Positions 11,193 to 21,642 of a DNA stretch of 64,000 nt are shown here, in pieces. The first letter of the stretch is position 1; every line of letters starts with the position of its first letter. The notes beneath the pieces were generated by a model. It saw only the letters and a list, made by a program, of their open reading frames with translations. It was not told the DNA's origin and did no database searches. The stretch spans positions 138,076,521 through 138,140,520 of the forward strand of contig OY757013.1 of NCBI GenBank assembly GCA_963580285.1, given 5' to 3'. The position numbers and the translations under genes were made by a program. Origin of the DNA: Lucinisca nassula. Taxonomy: Eukaryota; Mollusca; Bivalvia; Lucinida; Lucinidae.

Positions 11193-11257
11193 CCCAGAAT
11201 TTTCTCTAACCCTTTTTGTGCTGACCAAGATAAACACTACCTTGCAGACAGTGTAGA

Positions 11258-11558
11258 TTTGTTTGATTTGAGGTTTAACGTTCCCGTTAACAATGTTAAG
11301 GTCATTTTGGAGACTTTGCTTCCAATTTTGTGGGACTTTTACCCGACATTGAGAAGAAATGACATCTCAAGCCCTGCCGCCCAATGAAACCAATAGGGTT
11401 TATGATCATGGACGGTCCTACACTCGCACCGCTTTGCCTGGGCAGGCTTTAATAGAACCTCTAAGCAGTTTACCAGTACTCCTGTGTGGGTCAGTTTCAG
11501 CTCTGCGTGGAAGCATCATGCAGCCCATATATTTCTTCGAGCCCCGATGGGCGGGGGC
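11258..11558 (-). mobile_element. SINE-A, near full length
   Basis: Minus-strand copy. The tail is the TTTGTTTGATTTGAGGTTTA block at the left; the head GCCCCCGCCCATCGGGGCTC is at the right. It directly abuts a lost core hairpin (CAGACAGTGTAGA) at the left. Confidence 0.75.
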
Positions 11559-11559
11559 T

Positions 11560-11974
11560 GGGCAGACAGAGATGGCTTCTGTATAAAGTAGGGTTTACAA
11601 GGTTGTTCATTACATGGAATCCCTTGTGTGATGTTCATTCTTCATGAAGATTACATTGCAAAATTACTGACAGGTAAAACATAAAATTTATTTGAAAATC
11701 AAAAATCAAACAAATTTGGTTGGTTGCAAAGGGACAGCCTTGCCAAAACTTATTACCCAATTTTGTGCCACAAAATAAGCTGGATGAGTGGCAAGCAGTG
11801 TGCACTAGACCCTAATGAGACGCCACATTCTGTGGCGTCTCGTGGGTCGGACTTATATTAGGGTAAAGACAGTATTGTAAATTGCCCATTGGGCCTCATG
11901 GATGATCAGTTATTTTGATGTATGAGTACTTCCCTCTTTAACCCTTTCGACCATGTTTGTTTTTATTAAGTTGA
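11560..11974. other. Stretch with an isolated core hairpin, no gene
   Basis: It contains GTGCACTAGACCCTAATGAG, then GACGCCACATTCTGTGGCGT, a copy of the central hairpin seen in several MITE families but without recognisable arms. No coding feature. Confidence 0.45.
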
Positions 11975-12713
11975 ATGGCCCAGTCAACACAGTTTAGATC
12001 ATATCATGCTATAAAGTATAGCTTAAAGCACACTTTTGCCCGGAAAGCTTATACAAAAGCAGTGCCCATTGTTTCACCAGAAACTGACAACAGTTACTCT
12101 CCTTCTTGAATCAGCGGAAAGGGAGAGAGTGCTGCCAATTAATGTTTTGATTTCTCAGATGTTGGCCCAGTCAACACCTTTTAGATCATATCAAGCTAAT
12201 AATTGTAGCTTAAACCACACTTTTGCCTGGAAAGTTTATACATAAGCAGTGCATATTGTTTCACCAGAAACTGACAAGTTACTCTCCTTCTTGAATCAGT
12301 GGAAAGGGAGAGAGTCAGTGCTGCCAATTAATGCTTTGATTGCTCAGGTGTTGGCCCAGTCAACACCTTTTAGATCATATCAAGCTAATAATTGTAGCTT
12401 AAACCACACTTTTGCCTGGAAAGTTTATACATAAGCAGTGCATATTGTTTCACCAGAAACTGACAAGTTACTCTCCTTCTTGAATCAGTGGAAAGGGAGA
12501 GAGTGCTGCCAATTAATGCTTTGATTGCTCAGGTGTTGGTCCAGTCAACACCTTTTAGATCATATCAAGCTAATAATTGTAGCTTAAACCACACTTTTGC
12601 CTGGAAAGTTTATACATAAGCAGTGCATATTGTTTCACCAGAAACTGACAAGTTACTCTCCTTCTTGAATCAGTGGAAAGGGAGAGAGTCAGTGCTGCCA
12701 ATTAATGCTTTCA
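11975..12713 (+). repeat. 187-bp tandem repeat, about 3.8 copies
   Basis: Units begin near 'cagtcaacaccttttagatc' and include 'ccacacttttgcctggaaag', 'ttgtttcaccagaaactgac' and 'gaaagggagagagt'. Comparable points fall at 12024, 12211, 12400 and 12585, so spacing is 185-189 bp. The first copy is the most diverged; the others differ by short gains such as an extra CAGT. Open frames over it just track the repeat. Confidence 0.85.
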
Positions 12714-13616
12714 GATTTCTAATATTTAAAGAATTTCATTATATACACCAAGTTTAAGAATATAAAAAAATCATTTGATTGTTAGAGTGATCTTATTGAT
12801 AATTTTACCATTCATAGTAAATGTCTGTCTACCAAATGTACTTGAATATCCTCTTAATTCCTAATTTCAACAGTTACAATTAGATTGTTCAATGAATTGA
12901 AAAGGATACAGAGCTGCCTCATACAAAAACAGTTCTTAAAGCATTGGCAAAAACTGACACCTTTGACAAGACTGTGTATTCGCACAGTCTTGTCAAAGCC
13001 GTCACTGTTTGCAAGCAAATAATAGAGGCAGACGGGTGTCCTGGTGAGGCTTCAAGCAGAATATCATGCTTTTGTCTAAATTGAGTAGCTCCCAAATAAG
13101 ACTATAAGTGTCCATTCTTATGTTGTGGCTTATTACCCATTTTAGCCAAAAACAGGACACAGGGAATCAGTGCAGGACCAGATCAGACACTATAGAGTGC
13201 AACTTTGGACATTAGGGCCTTCACTGTTAGCAAAAAAGAAAGTTCAGTCATTTTCTAAAATATTCTCTGACAGGACACCCCTGAATTTCAAAATAGATTC
13301 CTGCTATTTTCATGGCGGAAGATTCCATTCAGTATTAAATGGGTTGAGTTGAGTGGAAGGGGTGTGGTTGCAAAAGAAAGAACCAACTTTGGTATGTTCT
13401 TGTAACAATTGCTGTTTTTGATATCATGACTGAAGTGTGTCTCCTTGTACTCTTTGAATTCTGAAGCAGCGTGACTCTTGAATTAAGGAGAATCTCAATA
13501 TGTCATACTCTGACAATTCAGAGTACCCAATGCTCTGACCCATTGTATACTAGTGGACTCTTCCATTGCTATATATTGGACAAGTCCATATGTTATATAA
13601 GAGGTAGTAGGCCATT
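12714..13616. other. Stretch with one isolated hairpin, no gene
   Basis: A hairpin at about 12963-13000 (TTTGACAAGACTGTG against CACAGTCTTGTCAAA) is followed by CACTGTTTGC, the edge of the shared MITE core. Nothing coding was recognised. Confidence 0.4.
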
Positions 13617-13755
13617 TTTTATGTCCCCAGTAGCGATAGCAGGGACATATTGTTTTTGCCCTGTCTGTTTGTGTTGGTTTATTGGTTTGTACATGGACAA
13701 TTTCAACGTTGGTCAAAACTTTTGAACTGTTGGAGGTAGAGAATTCATATTTTCT
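13617..13755 (+). mobile_element. HLE-5: head fragment
   Basis: The head TTTATGTCCCCAGTAGCG...AGCAGGGACATATTG with CCTGTCTG repeats, then 'ggtcaaaacttttgaactgt'. It is cut off by MITE-5 core sequence. Confidence 0.55.
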
Positions 13756-13759
13756 TATT

Positions 13760-13850
13760 TCTGCTCAAAACATAGATTGTGGGGACTCGATAGAATCGCC
13801 TCAATGAGGCGGTTCTATCTAGTACCCACAATCTATGCTTTTCAGCATAT
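13760..13850. mobile_element. MITE-5 core hairpin
   Basis: TTCTTATTTCTGCTCAAAAC, then 'agattgtggggactcgatag' and GAATCGCCTCAATGAGGCGG pairing back to 'tacccacaatctatgctttt'. The outer arms are not clear. Confidence 0.6.
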
Positions 13851-13878
13851 ATAAGACAAATACTGATGGCTGAAAACG

Positions 13879-14092
13879 TTTACCCTTATCCTACTGAATA
13901 TTTAAATTAGTCACACCCATTCCTGACTATCAGCCAATCAAATAACATAATATATTTTTGTTCAGAATCACTAACTGAATGACAAATGGTGTAGATCCTG
14001 AATCAAAACTGGTTTCTTCAGAAGCCATCTGATCTTGATCTGCACTGTTTGTGAAGGTAGGGGTTATCGTGAACAGTAGGATAGTGGTTTAA
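13879..14092. mobile_element. MITE-1, complete, just upstream of the DH exon
   Basis: Ends TTACCCTTATCCTACTGAAT and GAACAGTAGGATAGTGGTTT. The core is CAGAAGCCATCTGATCTTGA with its partner. It ends 91 bp before the exon at 14184. Confidence 0.7.
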
Positions 14093-14183
14093 GGTATGTT
14101 TTTCACTTAATTTTAGATGCAAATATATGCAAATATACCTTGACTTGAATGAAAATATACATGAAGATTTGTTGTCTTTGCAG

Positions 14184-14294
14184 GTTCAAAGGATACCCGA
14201 GTATGACAAATATCTTAATGAGCTTCTACAGGAGACTGATCAAAGTCATCCTGACTTTGAAGACCTGAAAAGAGCTGCAGACAAAGTTCGTAAT
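14184..14294 (+). CDS. RhoGEF DH-domain exon (internal, partial gene)
   Basis: Internal exon of 37 codons, phase 0 at both ends. It is preceded by a pyrimidine-rich stretch ending in CAG and followed by GTGAGT. The peptide opens VQRIPEYDKYLNELL and continues with SHPDF. This matches the DH-domain segment usually written (K)PVQRIPRYxLLLxELLKxT..HPDY, the helix that packs on Rho-family GTPases in Dbl-type exchange factors. Such proteins load GTP onto Rho, Rac or Cdc42 at membranes and cytoskeleton. The usual Arg/Lys after QRIP is Glu here. The nearest other exon is 27 kb downstream. A MITE-1 copy ends 91 bp upstream, so intronic repeats run close to the splice site. The domain call is fairly sure; which RhoGEF paralogue it is cannot be told from 37 residues. 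Confidence 0.82.
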
Positions 14295-14339
14295 GTGAGT
14301 ATAGAACTTCCAATTTGTACAGTGAAACTCTGCTATTAA

Positions 14340-15025
14340 TGCACTTGTCATTTCCCACCTATGGGGATAGGTGGGGGATAGCGGGGCTAATGTACGGGGT
14401 AGTTACCCTCTGTGTTACCCCGCAGTGCCGGGTTAATGCAGGAGTTTTGATATTATGCAAACATTAACTATTATAAACAGCGGGGCAATGACATTCAGGA
14501 GGTCCCCACAGTGCAGGGCTTCTAGCAGGGCTGTGTTTAATGATGTGATGCTGTTATTCACCAAATATCAGCTATGTTATATTGATTGATTGATTACATG
14601 TTGGGCTTTCGTGACAGATCATTTTGTGTTGTGAAAAAAGAGATAGAAGGGATAGTGGAGGAGATGAAAGTGAGAGACAATGAAGAAAGAGGAAAATGAA
14701 TGGAAGTGTTGATTTAGAAATAACAAGATGCCCCCTCTACCCTTACCTGCTGCAAGGACAACTGTAAACCAATATCAGTTGGACGCATCAGTGACGCAAG
14801 ATACATGTCATCTTTGCCTCGCCTAACCACCCCAAGTAGAGGAGATGAAAGTGAGGTACAGGGGAGAAAGGAGAAAAATGAGTGGAAGTGTAGAAACAGA
14901 AGAAACAGCATTCCCCCCTCTACCTGACATCAGGCCTCGCCCAACTGAGCCAATATCAGTTAGACGCCTCCACAACACCTCTGCCAAACCCGATTTTGTT
15001 TGAGTACTCCAGCTTTTGCCCATCC
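14340..15025. repeat. Two-copy direct repeat of an unclassified dispersed element
   Basis: The blocks 'gaggagatgaaagtgag' and 'aaaatgagtggaagtgt'/'aaaatgaatggaagtgt', followed by 'ccccctctacc' and 'ccaatatcagttggacgc', occur twice about 180 bp apart (14660 and 14838). An antisense relative with 'ccaactgatattggcttaca' lies at about 43715-43812. No gene was seen. The GGGG-rich part at 14350-14520 is unexplained. Confidence 0.55.
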
Positions 15026-15304
15026 ATCACAAAAACACGCCTGTATAATTTTGACCTTGAACCCCACTTTTATATAGTAAAACTGGGGTTTCCGGGGGTA
15101 TACGTTATTTTTCTTATTTCTGCTCTAAAATACATGCATAGATTGTGGGTATTCGTTAGAACCGCCTCTATGAGGCGTTTCTATCGAGTGCCCACAATCT
15201 ATATTTTGAGCAGAAATAAGAAAAATATCACAATTTTTCATCTTAAAATTTTTCATTTTTCGACGATAAAGGTGGCATTGTATTTGTATAGGCGCGTTTG
15301 CGTA
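15026..15304. mobile_element. MITE-5, complete
   Basis: The left end 'atcacaaaaacacgcctgta' mirrors the right end 'tgtataggcgcgtttgcgta'. The inner arms 'ccacttttatatagtaaaac' and the core hairpin ATAGATTGTGGGTATTCGTT against CGAGTGCCCACAATCTATAT are intact. Non-coding. Confidence 0.75.
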
Positions 15305-15756
15305 AGGTCTGATTTACAATCATATCGATATAAGTGAAATAATCTTGAATGGGCTGTAAAAGAAATCAAACACTTCTGTGAGCCTCCAGTGGAGGGGACA
15401 AAAATTAGTTCTTAAAGGGTATTCTTGAGTTTAAGGTCATGTGCTTCTGACATTCCTAAATATTTGTCATTAAAATCTGTAACGAAAATATAAATCTTGT
15501 CAGATTGAATGTTGATAACATCATATTATCGATTGCAAAAAGATCTAGCAAAACAGCCGTACAAGTGTCAATCTATTGGGCTCGCGTAATCACAGATTGT
15601 TTATAACTGCGTCATACTGTTCAAGCATAATAACCAATCAGAAGTAGTTTTGTGCAAGAGCGTTACCGATGCTTGTCTATAGTCCGTTTCGTTTCACGCA
15701 AGTTTTTCATTGACGTTCTCCACAGCATCAGCCCTTATTTTGACGAACCTCCAGCT
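15305..15756. other. Stretch without recognised gene
   Basis: An HLE-like tail may lie near 15383-15411 (GAGCCTCCAGTGGAGGGG then AATTAGTT). Otherwise nothing was recognised. Confidence 0.35.
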
Positions 15757-16036
15757 TGTTGATTGATTGATTTGAGGTTTAACGTCCCCGTCAACACTAT
15801 TTATGTCATTTTGGGGACGTTGCTTCTAAATATGTGAGACTTTTACCCGACACTAAGATGAAAGGACAACTCAAGCACTGTCGCCCAATGAAACCAAAGG
15901 CTTATATGCATTGGGTGGTCTGGCCTGGGCAGGCTCAGCCTTCTAAGCGGTTTACCAGTACTCATGTGTGGTCAGTTTTACCTCTGCGTGACAACATCAC
16001 ACAGCCCATTTTTTTCTCCAAGCCCCGATGGGCGGT
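15757..16036 (-). mobile_element. SINE-A, diverged copy
   Basis: Tail side 'gattgattgatttgaggttt', then 'aacgtccccgtcaacacta'. Head side 'ccaagccccgatgggcggtg'. Several small deletions. Confidence 0.7.
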
Positions 16037-16156
16037 GCGGACTGTCGCTTGTTGTCACCATGTATTATGGACAACGGGGAAATTAGCCGTTGAATTTCTC
16101 CGCGGGCAGAAAACTCAGTTTGCTTATTGGAGTATACGGTATTTCCTACGCAAATG

Positions 16157-16440
16157 TTGTTTGATTTGAGGTTAATCGTCCCCGTCAACACCATGTAGGT
16201 CATTCTGAGACGTTGCTTCCAATTTTGTGTGACTTTTACCTCGACATTGAGATGGAATGACATCTCAAGACCTGCCACCCAATGAAACTAAGAGGGTGTA
16301 CATGCATGGACGGTCCAACACGCATCACTTTGTCTTGACAGGCTTAGATCATCTAAGCTGTTCCAGTACTCGTTTGCGGTCGGTTTTAGCTCTGCGTAAG
16401 CATCATGCAGCCCATCTATTTCATTAAGCCCGGTGCCACC
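16157..16440 (-). mobile_element. SINE-A, diverged copy
   Basis: Tail side 'tgtttgatttgaggttaatc', middle 'gatggaatgacatctcaaga', head side ending 'tatttcattaagcccggtg'. It lies about 120 bp from the preceding copy, same orientation. Confidence 0.68.
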
Positions 16441-16593
16441 CCAACACCGCAAATATTGTGGGTGGGGCCAGCAATATAGATACGGTTTTTGATTTTTTTT
16501 TCACGAGGCCGTGCATTCATATGACAATAATGGAAATATGTGTTTAAATCCAGAGGATTAAATCCAAAGACAACTGTGCTATACACCTTTTTT

Positions 16594-16670
16594 TATTGTT
16601 TAGAGGTTTAACGTCCCCTTCAACACTGTGTAGGTCATTTTTGAGACGTAGTTTCCAATATTGTTGGACT
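16594..16670 (-). mobile_element. SINE-A 3' fragment
   Basis: Only the tail-proximal 75 bp remain ('agaggtttaacgtcccc' to 'ttccaatattgttggact'). It breaks into the transposase fragment that follows. Confidence 0.65.
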
Positions 16671-16671
16671 G

Positions 16672-16893
16672 TTCCGAGTCGGACAGATTATGGTTGTAAT
16701 GTTGGAGGAAGCAGGAACTGAATACGTGTTCACGCCTGTTTTCGCGCCCACATTAAACCCTGTGGAATTGTGTTTTCAGTACATCAAAAAACTTCTTCAC
16801 ACAAGCGAACTTCGAGCTGCGGTTAAAGACAACCCTCAGTATGCTATTATGACTGCGGTAAACAGAGGTGCATCTTCAGATTGTGCTGGATAG
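16672..16893 (+). pseudogene. DDE transposase C-terminal fragment (Tc1/mariner/IS630-like)
   Basis: An open frame of about 70 codons reads MVVMLEEAGTEYVFTPVFAP, then TLNPVELCFQYIKKLLHTSE, and ends at a TAG near 16893. A hydrophobic strand followed by (S/T)P..NP(V/I)E..F..IK is characteristic of the last catalytic acidic residue region of DDE_3-type transposases. The first two catalytic Asp residues are absent because the sequence is cut at the left by a SINE-A fragment. The ATG is internal. A dead remnant; family confidence is moderate. Confidence 0.65.
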
Positions 16894-16912
16894 CAGATAT
16901 AAGCAATGACAC

Positions 16913-17540
16913 TATCGGGGCCTGGAGAAATAGGTTGGGCTACACGATGCTTCCGCGCAGAGCTGTAACCGACCGAACTTGAGTACTGGTAAACAGTTAA
17001 GGTCTTAGCCTGCCCAGGAAAAGTGATGCGAGTCGGACCTCTCCTTAAACCCTAACGGTTTTTATGGGCGGTAGGGCTTGATTTGTCATTATACCCCCAC
17101 AAATGAAATTTGGGGGGGTATATAGGAGTGAGCTTGTCGGTCTGTCGGTCTGTCTGTCTGTCTGTCGGTCGGTCTGTTGACTTGGTTTCCAGACGATAAC
17201 TCAAAAAGCGCTTCACCGATTTTTATAATTTTTGGTACACTGATGTAACATCATAAAATACAGGTCAAGTTCGATTTCCACTACAATTCGTCAATTTTCG
17301 ACATAGTTATGGCCCCTTTCAAGTGAAAAAATTGCAAAATGCGCTGATGCACTATCAAGGCAGTTTGCAAAATGCGCTGATGTACTATCAAGGCAGTTTT
17401 TGTGGGGGTATTCATCACCTTTAGTGATAGCTCTAGTTTCATCTCAATGTCGGGTAAAAGTCCCACAACATCGGAAGCAACGTCTCCAAAATGACCTTTA
17501 CAGTGTTGTCGGGGACGTTAAACCTCAAATCAAACAAACA
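16913..17540 (+). mobile_element. SINE-A interrupted by HLE-6
   Basis: The 5' part (16913-17090, from 'ggggcctggagaaatagg' to 'gggcttgatttgtcatt') and the 3' part (17437-17540, from 'ttcatctcaatgtcgggtaa' to 'aacctcaaatcaaacaaaca') form one SINE-A when joined. The join matches uninterrupted copies such as 19310-19345. Confidence 0.8.
17090..17438 (+). mobile_element. HLE-6: short hairpin-ended element inside SINE-A
   Basis: The head TATACCCCCACAAATG...AATTTGGGGGGGTATA is followed by a GTCGGTCTGTCTG stretch and about 200 bp. The end has GTGGGGGTATTC, a hairpin TCACCTTTAGTGA and TAGCTCTAGT. Comparing with an intact SINE gives three T at the target; here two flank the left and three the right, so at most TT is duplicated. 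Confidence 0.75.
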
Positions 17541-17984
17541 CTATGCCCAAGTGATTAACCGGGCCTTCCTGGCTTGATGAGTAAAGGCGCTGACTCTTAA
17601 TCTTTGGGTCTCTAACCGCTGTGATTCGAGCCCCACTCGGATCACATGTGAAACGCCAAGTTCTGCAACGGAAGGTCAGGTGTCTTTTCTCCGAGTACTC
17701 CAGTTTTCGCCCGACTCTGATTAAGGATCGCCCCGATATGTGAAATGATTTTTAAAGGTCCGTAAAAGCAGAACAAAAATATCCAAGAGGTAATGGTTAA
17801 AAATGTGGCATGCATTTTAGCGGGATTTGGTCCATATAGATATTTTAGCTCACACGTTCTCATTTAGGCTTCCCATCTATTTTGCTTTTCATAATTTTTT
17901 GTGTCTAGCAACACATACGAATGCACATCTGTCGCACTGAATTCGGTAAAGTTACACTCATGATCGAGTAGCCAACACTTAACG
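17541..17984. other. Stretch without recognised gene
   Basis: Contains 'tgatgagtaaaggcgctgac' and 'gattcgagccccactcggat', which could be a worn tRNA-like SINE head, but the rest of a SINE is not clear. Confidence 0.35.
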
Positions 17985-18166
17985 TCCGGCTTCGGTAGCT
18001 CAGTCGGATGCGCTACTGACTGGCGATCAGGACGACGCGGGTTCGATACCTGTCGGTGTCGTTGAGATTGATCATGGAATCTTTTCTACTGTCATTCTCT
18101 CAATTCCGATGATTCAAGAAGAGCAGTTGCCAGTTTTTGGCGCACTGGTTAACCGCTTACGTATAA
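17985..18166 (+). mobile_element. SINE-B, 3'-truncated
   Basis: tRNA-like head: A-box-like GGTAGCTCAGTCGGATGCG and B box GGGTTCGATACC (18038-18049). SINE-B body motifs follow: 'attgatcatggaatcttttc', 'attcaagaagagcagttgcc' and 'ggttaaccgcttacgtataa'. The 3' tail is missing. Confidence 0.7.
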
Positions 18167-19114
18167 TCCTTTGAGAGATTTTTGCTCTTGTATCTGGTTT
18201 TAAGTACATGTATTAAAGACCTACCTTGGCGAGGTACCCTCCGTTACTTTGATATTAATTCTCAATGAGTCAGTGCTCCCACAAGACTCACAACTTTGTG
18301 ATAGTTATGTTCTGTAAGTTCTATGTACTCGTTTTCCAAATCCAGGAAAGAAACTCTGAGAGCCTGAAACTTACACCTCTTGCAAAAAGTTGCAAAATTC
18401 AGTATACGTCATGCTGTATAAATTCCCCATTGACGCTTCAATTAAGGAGCAACTGGTGTCCCCACTGAACTGCATGTGGACCTTAAATGTCAACGAGATC
18501 TTCTGGGATCATTTTAGATGCCATCACTGATAGCAGATGCCTAACGAGTTGTGATTTAAAGAAATATTCCGCGCTTGTGCCCGTGTAGAGGCCTAAAAGA
18601 CACTTTTATATGGGCTCATGGCTACGATGGATAGATTGAAACACCCGCTATATGTAAACTAGGCCTGTGATTTGTTAACAGAATGTCAAAACCAATTTAA
18701 GCAACTGACCAGGATTCTGATTAGAGGGTAGTTCCCGCCATATGTAAATTAGAACTAAACGTAAGAAAATAACTGATAAAATTTCAAGTGTTCCACCATG
18801 TTTTATTGAAGGACCTATTAACGCATAACCATGATTGATATGTTGTTGCAAGATGAAACATAGGTCATTAAGATTATCATGTTACGATCTTGAAATGGTC
18901 AATGTAACTACTTTGCAGTTTAACAAAGGCAGAAAATTGCCTCACATTTGCTCCTAACAATAACAGAATATGGGAATTCAAGAGAGCCGCCTAGTCTTCG
19001 TCTTCCATGAAATGGTCAGAATGTGAGTGTGAACTAGTTCGCCATACTTCTAGTTAAGTTACCTGAAGCTTTCAGCTTGCTTTGACCAAACAATGGATTT
19101 AGGACTACGCTCGT
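18167..19114. other. Stretch without recognised feature
   Basis: About 950 bp with no repeat family, RNA gene or credible exon seen. Confidence 0.4.
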
Positions 19115-19129
19115 ACTTATGGTTTTGTC

Positions 19130-19429
19130 CCGCCCCCGCCCATAGGGGCTTGAAGAAATATATGGGCTGCACAATGCTTCCACGCAGAGCTGAATCCGGC
19201 CCGCACACTAGTACTGGTAAACCGCTTAGAGGATCTAAGCCTGTCCAGGTACCGCGGTGCGAGGCGGACCGTCCATGTTAATAAACCCTATTGGTTTCAT
19301 TGGACGACAGGGCTTGAGATGTCATTTCATCTCAATGTCGGGTAAAAGTCCCACAAAATTGGAAGCAACGTCTCCAAAATGACCTTTACAGTGTTAACGG
19401 GGACGTTAAACCTCAAATCAAACAAACAA
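19130..19429 (+). mobile_element. SINE-A, full-length reference copy with target duplication
   Basis: A 300-bp element starting CGCCCCCGCCCATAGGGGCT and ending ACGTTAAACCTCAAATCAAA then CAAACAAA. ACTTATGGTTTTGTC occurs at 19115-19129 and 19430-19444, a 15-bp duplication. No A or B box could be placed in the head, so the promoter type is unknown. The last 55 bp are shared with SINE-B. Confidence 0.85.
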
Positions 19430-19530
19430 ACTTATGGTTTTGTCAGTGACGGAGAATCTGATTTTCCTCTACGCTCAATGCCATGACTATGCTGTCCGTC
19501 ATACATGCTGTCTTCTTAATAGCAAGACAG

Positions 19531-19610
19531 AAGCCTCCGTGGTACAGTGGTTATGCTACTCGCCTTGTAAACCAGGGGTCGCATGATCGATCCCGAGTCA
19601 TTAGAACACT
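19531..19610 (+). mobile_element. SINE-D head fragment (tRNA-like)
   Basis: 'gcctccgtggtacagtggtt' (A-box region) and GATCGATCCCGAGTC (B-box region). In other SINE-D copies this head leads into 'ctccagactttaggatgagt' and 'gaccttagctgttggtggga'; here the body is missing. Confidence 0.6.
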
Positions 19611-20726
19611 TGCTAAGATTTTCAACTTCGGTTTGTATGGCTCTTTCAGCCGGATGCGTGGCAACAGTGTATGCCAAAATTGATCTCAAAACTTTTCTGA
19701 ATGGTATTTGATCAACATGCTGATGAAAAATCAAAGCATTGAATACCGGTGGGTCAATTGTCTCTGAGTGTAGGCTGGGAAAATAGTCCTGGACATAAAA
19801 GGTTTTGTTTAACCCTTAAATTCAAGTTTTTAAGCAAAATGTGTAGACCCTGATCAGACGCTGCGTTTTGCGTCGTCTGATCCTTATTTCCTTTACTGTA
19901 AGCAAAGAGTCCAGACCCTGATAAGACGTCATGTTCTGTGGCGTCTGAGTTGGGTCTACGACATTTGTCAAGCCCGACTCATGGTTCCTATCCAGATTCT
20001 ATAGATAACCTACTGCGATAAAATTAACGCTACTATTTTCTATAAATAAGTTATATGGGTTTCATGCAAATCAGTGATAGTCACATGAACTTCAGCACTG
20101 AAGCGTTTTTATGCTTAGTAACTTTGGGTCGATTGACAAACAATCGACCCATAAAGTTGTTGGTGCTTGAAAGGTCCATGTCTGATTATAGCCTGCGCAC
20201 AATGCGATCTTGTCAGAGCTTTTGATGCTCGTGTATATCAACAACGCGCTTTTGTGATTTCTGTACGTGGCTTTAAAGCTGGCGATAGCTGATAAAACAT
20301 AAATTGACACATTCATCGCCATAATCATTTTCAGATTTAAACTTCATATACTAAGGCCCGCCCGTCAGGGCTTGGAGAAATAGATTGAGCGGCATAATCT
20401 GAAACCGACCGTAAACGGCTGAGCATTCCTATTTATCGCTCTCGTCGCGTTTATGAAACAGACTTTAATGACTGTTGTAAATTTCCGTCCAAAAATACCC
20501 TCATTCACACACGGCTCACGTCACAATTTGACATGTCAAGTTTGCGCTTGGATCGATCGATTTGCTAAATCTTTCCGCAATGCATAGTATTATAGATTCT
20601 TAAGCATCAGGGGGTGTCCTTGTGATCATGTTTCACAATCCTTGACAAAATTCTGCATGGGTTTGTCTCCACTTGTGGGTTGATTGTTCTGTGTGTAGGC
20701 TGGGATTGGGTCTTGCACTGTTTCAT
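19611..20726. other. Stretch with isolated core hairpins, no gene
   Basis: Two core hairpins stand side by side at 19838-19965 (GTAGACCCTGATCAGACGCT and CAGACCCTGATAAGACGTCA with partners). A small hairpin TGGGTCGATTGACAAACAAT with CGACCCA lies at 20125-20152, and recurs degraded near 63491. No coding feature. Confidence 0.45.
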
Positions 20727-20942
20727 TTAACACCTCTTATCCTGCTGTTCACGACAACCCTTTTCTTTGCAAACAGTGTAGATCCAGATCAGATGGCTTC
20801 TGAAGAAGCCATCTGATCAGGATCTACACTGTTTGACATTCAATGTATGAATCTGTAGGAATAAATTACATCAAGTAATCTGATTGGTTCAAAGTCAGAA
20901 ATGGGTGTGGCTAAACTGAATATTCAGCAAGAGAAGGGTTAA
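20727..20942. mobile_element. MITE-1, complete
   Basis: TTAA at both ends. The core AGTGTAGATCCAGATCAGAT with GGCTTCTGAAGAAGCC at the loop is nearly perfect. Immediately followed at 20944-21008 by an isolated core hairpin. Confidence 0.78.
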
Positions 20943-21033
20943 GAAAACAGTGTAGACCCCGATAAGATGCTGCATTCTGTTGAGCCTCATGTGGGTCTAC
21001 ACTGTTTGCTTAAGCCTGTCCGTCTGAATACAG

Positions 21034-21569
21034 TACCATAAAAATCGTAAAAATTTGGACACTGTGAGGACTTGCTGTATTTCTCCTAAAATTTTAACAA
21101 ATTTGTTTCATCCTCCAAAAGGTACAGACGAAATGGTAAAACAGTGTAGACACAGAACCCTTTAGGAGCAGTCTGGTCTGGGTCTGCACTGTTTGGTTCT
21201 AAGGCCTACTGTATTCGCCCTAATTACCACACATGCTCCTATAAGCGCACACCAAAGCTATTTTTGAAAAGGAAATGCATAAACGCACACTTTAGAGTAA
21301 CTCCCCCTAGGAAGCTCTCACAGTAAATCAATAAAAAACTTACCGTTTTTTCTTCAACAGTGAAGACAATCCTTTTAATAGTATCCTTTTCCGACCCATT
21401 AAATATCAGTATGCATCATCTCGGAAGCTATTATTTTCGCATCGAGTGTGCGCTAATTAGATAGATTTTTCACTGTGATTTTTTTAAACGATTTTTAAAA
21501 AACTCAGCGCACGGTGCGCTTATTAGGGCGAATACGGTATCTTTCCCAATACTTAGGATCATTACGGTA
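21034..21569. mobile_element. MITE-3 interrupted by a TACCGTATTCGCC MITE
   Basis: The left part runs from TACCATAAAAATCGTAAAAA through the core to 'ctaaggccta'. The right end 'tctttcccaatacttaggat' then 'cattacggta' follows the inserted MITE. Joined, they match the 62528 copy. Confidence 0.68.
21207..21539. mobile_element. MITE-8 (CGTATTCGCCCTAATTA ends, TA target)
   Basis: Ends CTGTATTCGCCCTAATTACC and GCGCTTATTAGGGCGAATAC then GG, flanked by TA. The interior has 'tatgcatcatctcggaagct' and 'gcatcgagtgtgcgctaa'. A sister copy lies at 32183-32503. TA target plus TIRs suggests Tc1/mariner-type mobilisation (inference). Confidence 0.75.
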
Positions 21570-21642
21570 TTCTGCTTCCCTTTCTCTGGAAGATGACACA
21601 AAATGACCCTTTAAGGTTGACATTATGTTGAGTATTTGTTAA

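Noticed and set aside
12036..12434. Two adjacent similar frames
   Set aside because: Products of the 187-bp tandem repeat.
13617..15411. One long HLE from the head at 13617 to a tail-like end at 15411
   Set aside because: The DH exon and several unrelated MITEs lie between, and no shared repeat units connect the two ends.
17985..18060. Possible tRNA gene
   Set aside because: A and B boxes are present but the sequence continues into the SINE-B body, and the cloverleaf is imperfect.
19531..19610. Possible tRNA gene
   Set aside because: It matches the head of SINE-D copies at 21643, 25496 and 29955.
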